Source of the DNA: Portunus trituberculatus
Taxonomy: Eukaryota > Arthropoda > Malacostraca > Decapoda > Portunidae
Direction: 5' to 3'
NCBI RefSeq assembly: GCF_017591435.1
Contig: NC_059303.1
Span: 2,766,360-2,830,359, forward strand
Length of the DNA stretch: 64,000 nucleotides
How positions within the stretch are numbered: position 1 is the first letter of the stretch; each line of letters starts with the position of its first letter. The notes beneath the pieces were generated by a model. The model was given only the letters and a program-made list of their open reading frames with translations. It searched no databases and had not been told where the DNA came from. This document shows positions 55,784-64,000 of the stretch, one piece after another. A program made the translations under genes and the position numbers.

Positions 55784-56693
55784 AGAAATATTCTGTATCG
55801 CCAACAGAAAAACACCAATCGAAACTTGACAAATATTCATTGTAGCATTGAAAAACATTCCTTAAGATGAAAAAAAAAGCGCTTCAAAATACCGGATCTG
55901 GAATCTCGATCACTCATTGGCTAGTTTGAAATTTAAAGAAACGAGCATATTCAACTGACAGGAGATAAAAAAAAAAAGTAGTTATGCATCATTCCATCGC
56001 ACGTGGAATGCCCCAAACTGTCCCTCCTTCCCCAGCAGCGCCAACCTCACCGTCAGCAGTGCCTGTACTAATGCCCTTCTCACGAGGCTCAGGAGGGGTC
56101 AGCTAGGAGGGCCTTGAGACGCTAATGCCTGAGTGATCTGTGAAATAGTGGCAGTGCTGTACGATCATAACTCCGCTGCCAGACGAAGCTCGTTAGCACG
56201 CAATGGTACAGCACATGACATCAGGCACGCATCAGAGAGAGGAGCGTTCAGGCAGAGCAATAAAGAGTCATGCGTGGAGGATAGAGGAGAATTGAAGAGC
56301 TCAGCAGGTACCTCAGTCAAGCAATCACAAACTTCCTTTCTTTTTCTGTGCGGTGCGAGAGTGGAAGGCAAGGGAGTTTAAGTCAGCATAAAGAATACCA
56401 GAGCACGCCTTCAGGTCGGTGTTAAGCTCAAATCTTTTCCACAAATACAACGGAACGGACGCGTAACATGACTCAGTGCCGCGCGGAGAGACAGTGACGA
56501 GCTGCAAGAACACACCACTGTATTTTCCCTGTCTTTTATAACCCACGTGCACGACAAGCACCGCCGCGCCAAAGTTCTGCATATGTTCTATTATTACACG
56601 GCCAGAAGCAGAGGAGTATGTGTCTCATTTAAAAAGGAACGCCAAGACGAATAGCTACCGTGGACTGTGTCAGTGGAAAAACTGGAAACATGT

Positions 56694-56695
<2 letters not shown>

Positions 56696-56738
<43 letters not shown>
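56696..56738. repeat. (GA)n microsatellite
   Basis: Perfect run. Confidence 0.97.
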
Positions 56739-56741
<3 letters not shown>

Positions 56742-59526
56742 GTTGACATGAAATCACAAGATAAAGAAATAAGCAAACAAACCATTTTCACAATAAAGAA
56801 CAAGTGACACGAGAAACACTGCAAGAAAAACTCGATTTCTCTCCAACTTTTTATACTTCTGCAGAAGAAAAACCTTCTGAGTACAAGAGCAAATCATGAG
56901 ATAAAGAAATAAACTAACAGAATATGACAGGGAACCGGACCATAAGAAATAACACTCTAAAAAAGAAAAAAAGAAAAAAAAAGAAAGCTAGATTTCTCTC
57001 CTCTTTTCATAGACGCCTTAAAAGTAGAGTAAAAAAAAAATGTAAACGGGAGAAAAAGAAAGAACAAGAGTTGGGTAAGGTAGAGAAAAATAAAGAATAA
57101 TAGCAAAGTATGACATACAAAAAACTTTACTAATAGTCATTCAAAAGAGAAAGAAGATTGAATAAGGATAGAAAAAGGAAGAAAAGCTGAGGAAGGTAAA
57201 AAAAAACAAAGCTGTAAGATTAAGAAAAGTTGAATAAGACATAACAAAAGAAAAAAAAGATAAATAACAAAAAAGAGGAAAAAAAAAGGAGAAACAAACA
57301 GATAAACACGAACTAAACAAATCAAGCAACACTAGCATGACTCTTCAGGTTCGCCAAGCATTGCATGTGCGAGGCTCGTGCTGGATCAAGTCTCGCTGCC
57401 ATGTGGGGAAGAAGAGGCTCACACACCAGCCCAGACCTGAACCTCGAGGCTGCCAGGTGCAAAAACTCACCTGGATCACCCACGCGAGAGTTCATTGTCT
57501 GCTGCGAGGCATTTAGCAGCTTCGTAAATCCTCTCCGCTACCAGACAGACGCGTGACGTGCATTGACTGTAACACGCAGCGACGTGGTGATCGACAGGTG
57601 TGCTTGGCTTACCTGGTGACCTGTATTGACGTAACAGGTACTTCTTTCTCAGATAACAAAGAAGGAAACATGAATATGGACGTAAAACTACAAATTTCAT
57701 GAACAATAACCAAAACTCGTTGATTCTACACGGTTTTTAACTCGAGTATGAAAATGTACAAATACCATGAACAATGCACAAATACCATGAACAATAAATC
57801 AATAATCATCAGACTCGTTGATCTTGTTTCGTTTTCTTTGACACTACCACCACCACCACTACTATTGCAAGAAAAACACAGGTATACACTCAAACTACAA
57901 ACTTGTGTCAATAGCTATAGGTACTTTTCTTTTTTTTTCTCTCTATCTCCCGTTTTCCCTTCAGCGCTTCCATCACCGCCACCAGCAGCGCCTCCGCCCA
58001 TCAAGCAGCGTCTCTTTATCTTCCCTCGTGGCATTAAGGGATCGGGGACGTCACAGCTCCATAACGCAACAAATGGAGACTTTAAAACGCACGACGCCCC
58101 AGAATTACCCTTTCCATCTGCTGTCAATACTAGATAATCGAACACGAGCCACATATCGATCCACGGGTGATGGAAGTGTCTTATTATAAAGTGCTGCTCC
58201 TCCTTCACAGTTCAAGCAATGAGTGAATGAATGGAGATGAAGTATTACTCAGCCAAGAGACCTTTAAATACATAAGGATATTCTATTTCCTGTCGCTTCC
58301 TCCTTGTAATGGTTTATAGCAATGTAATATCAAACTTCGTACATTCGTTCTAAATCTTATCACTTAATTTACATCCGAAACAATTCATCGCTATTTCTGC
58401 AACACCTAGTCCTGTCAATAAACCTCCACTGCAACACTGCACAACACAACACCACACCACAACACAGGGCCACGCTTTCTCTCATCACTTGAAACAAGAC
58501 ACTGTCCCTCTCCGTAAAACTTCCATCGCAGTAACACAAAACACAACCACAAATCACACAACATATCTTTAAGTTCACTGACAGAAATATAAGGAGAAAA
58601 GGACACAGAGACACACCAATAACAAAACACTGTCCCTGTCTTTAAGTTTCAACCACGGGAGCAGCAACTCACACAACAGTTCAATCAACGACATAAATAA
58701 CCCAACACGGGGCGGGAGGGAACATCGGGGCCCACATCTTGCAGAATCCACGGTCAGCCCTATAATTCCAGGGAAAATAGCCGAGGTTGGACATTCGGCG
58801 TTGACTCTGCTCCATTTCGTGACACGGGCCTCCATGTTGTCCGTCTATTTCCGAGCATAGATGATTCAAGCAACAACTGTAATTCTGACGGAGGGAGAAG
58901 GACGAGGGAGAGAAGGAGAGGCAGTGTAGGGAACGCTCGTGAAAAAGGTTGGTTCCAGCTTGTTAAGCGTAATGAGATTTATTAATAAAAGTGAGATTTG
59001 GAAGAAGGAATGGAAAGCTAATGAATTGAGTTAGATAGGGAGAAACGTAGAGAAGAAGGAAGAAAGACAAGGCAAAACAAGGCAAACAAGAAAGGAGAAG
59101 AAAAGGGAAAAGAAGAGAAGATAGGCAAGGAAAGACAGACAAACAGAAAACATGGGGACAGATACACAAACCCAGACAAACACCCAAACAGATAAACAAA
59201 CAAACAAACAAAAATACAGCAAAATCATTCAGACACAAACAACAGCAGCAGAAAATGAAAAGAAATAGTTAAATCTAATACTTTTTCCACTCTCGTTAAA
59301 CAAAATCACCGTAAGATATTTTCGTACCAAAGAACTGTGATGTTTTCTGCTGCTAATAAGAAGTAATGAGTCTTCCTTAGGGTTGAAATGCCGTAACCAA
59401 GAGAAGTTTTCTTTCTTCCCATTTCTTGTGACGTGCTATAGACATGAGGAGGAGGAGGAGGAGGAAGAAATATCAATAGTAACAGTGTCTTTCTCGTGGC
59501 ATGTCTGAGGACGATAAAGCTACGTT

Positions 59527-59551
59527 CACACACACACACACACACACACAC
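59527..59551. repeat. (CA)n microsatellite
   Basis: Short run about 95 bp before the long (GT)n, in inverted orientation. Confidence 0.95.
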
Positions 59552-59640
59552 GTGCATCTACAGTGACTCAGCCCAGAAAGAAATGGTTCCTAATGTCACG
59601 GTGTTGGAAAATTATTGTTCGTGTAACTGGTGAATTTGAA

Positions 59641-59836
<196 letters not shown>

Positions 59837-60309
59837 TTTCTTCCTTTTTATCAATTTATTCGAAACTCACAGCAAAATATTAAGTTCTTAAAATTCGATA
59901 AATAAGAAAATAAATAGAGTCTGAATTAAAGTGGAATTAAATATTAGGAAAAATAGTAAAATTATATCCATATTCATGTTGCATATCGAAATGACTGAAG
60001 ACTAACAAAAAACAATAACCGCAAAACAAACATAATTACAACTCCAACAAAATACAAGAAACCAGAGAATAATGACGACAAAGAGGAAGAAACACGATAA
60101 GAATGATTGAGCACGGCAAGAAGAGAAAATAAAAATCTTGGAAACAGAAGAAAAAGAAAACACAATTACAATAAAGAAAAATATAAGATAGAAAACAGAA
60201 AAGAAGCATAGTAAAGAAAGATAATAAAAACAAACAAAAATCGACTCATTAACAATAACAAGATGAAAAAAAAAAGTAAGGAAAGACGAGAAGAAGTTGG
60301 AGAAGAAAG

Positions 60310-60366
60310 AGGGAAGAGGAGGGAGGAGGAGGGAGGAAGAGGGAGGAGGAGGGAGGAGGAGGAGGA
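60310..60366. repeat. (GGA)n-like, GGGAGGA units
   Basis: GGGAGGAGGA units rather than pure GGA. Confidence 0.93.
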
Positions 60367-60593
60367 GTAGAAGACGGCGTCATGGAGGGTAACAGGAAGA
60401 GGAAGAGCGGACTAACAGCCAAAACTTGAGATCTGAAGTCATTAAGGCAGTTACTATGTAAATAGGAGAAGCAGGTGAGGCCGGCCTGCTAACACGAGGT
60501 CCTGACGCTACACAAGGGGGCGCCGCTCCTCATGCTCCTCCTCCTCCTCGTGCTCTTTCTGTTCCTCATATTTCTTGCCCTCTCCTTTCGTAT

Positions 60594-60889
<296 letters not shown>

Positions 60890-62200
60890 TTAGTAAACAA
60901 ATGAAGAGAAAAATAAGATAATAAAGGAAAATCACGTAGTCGTAAAAGAAAAATAATAATAATATGACACACACATAGACAGACACACACATAGACTGAC
61001 ACACACATAGACATTAGCAAGGGAAAACCAGTAGCCAAGATTTGAGAGGAAGTAACAAAGAAAGAAATTATAAAATGAAGAGAATACTCACCGCAATATC
61101 AACACTAAATATTGTGTGAATAATAAAAGGAGACTGTGAGGAAGGAAGGAACAGGTTGTTAGCCAAAGGAAGCAGGGCAGAAATATACTCATTAATGCAC
61201 TTCATCATAATTTTGTTACATCATTATTGTTTAATTGTGAAATGAATACATATATATTATATTATTTTGCGATCAATTCATGTCTGTTTTATCATTCCTT
61301 ATAAGGGTGATGATTCTATGATAATTATTCAGTGTGACACCACCAAGGAAGTGCTTAATGATCGAGTGAGGAAGAGATAATTTCACAGCATGATTTTATC
61401 CCACTAAAACACAACTTATATTAAGAAAGTAAAAATTTGCATCTCTTTAATAATAATCACTTCACTTCTCCCCTTCACTGGAAATACACAAGTGTCATCA
61501 CGAAGTATAACTAAATGTTGGTCACTGAAATGGTTACAAATGTGATAAAAAGAAAAAAACTATAGATCTTTAGCTTTCGCAGACAGATAAACAACGGACT
61601 AACTCTTCGTGACTCCAGTTATAAGAAAAACAGTAACGATAAAGAAAGGACGTTATAACGAAAGAAAGAAAGAATAACAGAGAAAGAAGGGAGGAAAAAG
61701 AACGAGGCTGATATAAACAGAGAAAGAAAATAAATAGATAAATAAATGAATAAAAAAAAAGCTGAAGAAAGTAAATGAATGAATGGATAAATAAAAGCTA
61801 ATAACAACGACGACTACACCGGAAAAAAAACGCTCCAAAACACACCACTGGACACTTATACACCAAAAATGGAAGTATAATCATAATAACACATAATCAT
61901 AACAACACGTGCCAACTTTATTTTTCTCCCTCATTAAAAACACCAATTAGAAGCGCAGTGTTGCCGGGTTTGTGTCTCTAAAAGGATGACACGACTACTG
62001 GGGGGCAATTAACATATCCTTAAGGACTCATTTGCACCCCAGGAAGGATGTGGGGATTGCAGAAGGTTGACAGCCACGACAGGATGTAAATATTGAATAA
62101 CCCTCATTAATACGCCAATAAAGAAAAAAATATATGAATATGAATATGTGAAAGAAAAAAGTAGGTAGACATTATGAAGGAAAATCAAGGATAGTTATAA

Positions 62201-62355
<155 letters not shown>

Positions 62356-62525
62356 CAGGCTGCTTCCCTTCCTCTTCCTCCTCCTACTCCTACTCCTCCT
62401 CCTCCCCCTCCCGCCCCTTCCCTCTGTTACGCCCTTTAAAACTGCCGAGAAGTGACCATCCCTGAAAGTTATGAAATAGCCAAGATTATTGCTACAACCA
62501 CTTTGATTCCGGTATGTGCTTCATA

Positions 62526-62573
62526 GGAGGAGGAGGAGGAGGAGGAGGAGGAGGAGGAGGAGGAGGAGGAGGA
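62526..62573. repeat. (GGA)n microsatellite
   Basis: Perfect run. Confidence 0.97.
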
Positions 62574-62678
62574 AAAGGAGGAGTAGCGGGTGGAGAAGAC
62601 GAAGAGGAGGGCAAAAGGCAATATCTTCCTGGAACGTAGATTAATTTGTGTATAAGATATATTAATTTATTTACCTAC

Positions 62679-62680
<2 letters not shown>

Positions 62681-62734
<54 letters not shown>
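62681..62734. repeat. (GT)n microsatellite
   Basis: Perfect run. Confidence 0.97.
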
Positions 62735-62735
<1 letters not shown>

Positions 62736-63156
62736 CGGTAGTACTTGTTCACTTCTTTTCTCTTAACGATTTGCTTACTTTCTCAACTTTTTCCCCCTTT
62801 TAACTTCCTTTACCATACTTTTTTTCACCTCATTTTCCCCACCACTTCTTGATCTTAACTTATCAATAGAAAATGGCAAAAATAAATCCTTCCACTTTTA
62901 TCAATAATTTTCACCCATGACAATTAATCTCGTTCGTCTCCTCATTAATGAATAATCATCCCTCCCATTAATGAGACACGCCCATTTTTCCCATTACTGT
63001 GGCCCTCAGGTGATTTGTCTTATTTCTTAGTGGCTCAGGACCCAACAATAAAAAGAGCCTTGTATATTTTACGGACCATTACGACCTTCCTTTCTTCCCT
63101 TCCACTCTTCCCTTCCCAGCTTCCCAGTACACCTTGGCGACCCCAGCTGGTATACT

Positions 63157-63335
<179 letters not shown>

Positions 63336-64000
63336 AGTTCATGAGGTAACAATGAAGCTGACAGAGGTATTAGCGGATTAGTGGAGGATTAAAACAAGAT
63401 AAAAACAGGGAAATCGTTGTGACTTCTGCTTTGTGGATTAGAAATAAGAATGATGCGATACACGTGTTAATAAGTGGGACTCTGTAGAAGACTGAGGCTC
63501 AACTCTATAAGCGTAACGAAAAGTGCAGATCAAACTTGAAAAAAAAGAAAAAAAAGAAAATTACAGATAATTATGCCATGAGAGAAATAAAAAAAAAAAA
63601 CGGAGACAAAAGTTAGAAAAATGATGACTAATGTATGTTGAATAAAGAGGCTTGCATTAATACAGTGTAAAATCCTAAAGGACATTGTATAAAGAAATCT
63701 GAAGGAGGGACACGATAAACACTGAAAAGTGACGATACATAAAGAACTTAAAAAACAGCGAGAATGAAAAGAAATACGAGAACCCAGAGAACAATCACAC
63801 AAGGAGACTGGAATAAGGACGAGGTGATGTGGGCAGGAGTGGGCGGGGCTGGAGTGACTGCCGTCTTAAAGTGTGGACCAAGGACTAAGGTATGGAAGGT
63901 GCCTGGACTGTAATCCCCGCGCGGCCCCTCACCGTCCCGCCACTAAGCACACAATACATCACATAAATGTAAAAAGGAAAGTGGTTGGGTAGGGACCAGT

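Overview
The window looks like nuclear DNA of an arthropod, most probably a decapod crustacean and perhaps a crab. Three observations point there. Di- and trinucleotide microsatellites are extremely dense, with tracts up to about 290 bp. A decayed CR1/L2-like LINE is present, of a kind I associate with crab genomes. The one recognisable gene is an intron-rich dachshund (dac) gene. The species call is inference; the gene call rests on the sequence.

Gene content. The only protein-coding gene I can support is the 3' half of dac, on the minus strand, between about 47.67 and 31.82 kb, with a probable 3' UTR running to about 29.78 or 29.69 kb. Six coding exons are visible in transcription order: 47669-47539 (RPGRPPKR motif), 34211-33950 (LPGG repeats), 33449-33130 (VLNLSK motif, acidic tail), 33019-32804 (start of Dachbox-C/DD2), 32680-32456 (rest of the DD2 coiled coil) and 31994-31819 (last exon with stop). 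All junctions join in frame except exon B to exon C, where the best-looking donor gives the wrong phase. The N-terminal Dachbox-N (DD1) is not in the window, so the gene must continue beyond 64 kb. Everything from 47.67 kb to the end is then a very large intron and/or upstream sequence. In other animals dac encodes a nuclear transcriptional cofactor that works with Eya and Six proteins in eye and limb patterning.

Layout. 1-29.7 kb: 3' flank of dac, made of microsatellites separated by unique or C/T-rich spacers, with two partial tRNA-derived SINEs (0.99-1.27 and 3.14-3.30 kb), a 5'-truncated LINE (3.35-4.24 kb) and two degenerate tandem duplications (18.1 and 25.9 kb). 28.6-35.5 kb: a compact, microsatellite-poor block with five dac exons and the GC-rich putative 3' UTR. 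34.2-47.5 kb: a 13 kb intron holding a full SINE copy at 40.65-40.94 kb and (AT)n blocks of about 155 and 294 bp. 47.7-64 kb: a further intron with very long (GT)n, (GA)n and (CT)n tracts.

The most distinctive non-genic theme is the link between retroposons and (CA/TG)n. The LINE and two of the three SINE copies have (TG)n on both sides, and on the element strand both families end in (CA)n. I found no CRISPR array, no intact transposase, no rRNA gene and no convincing second gene.
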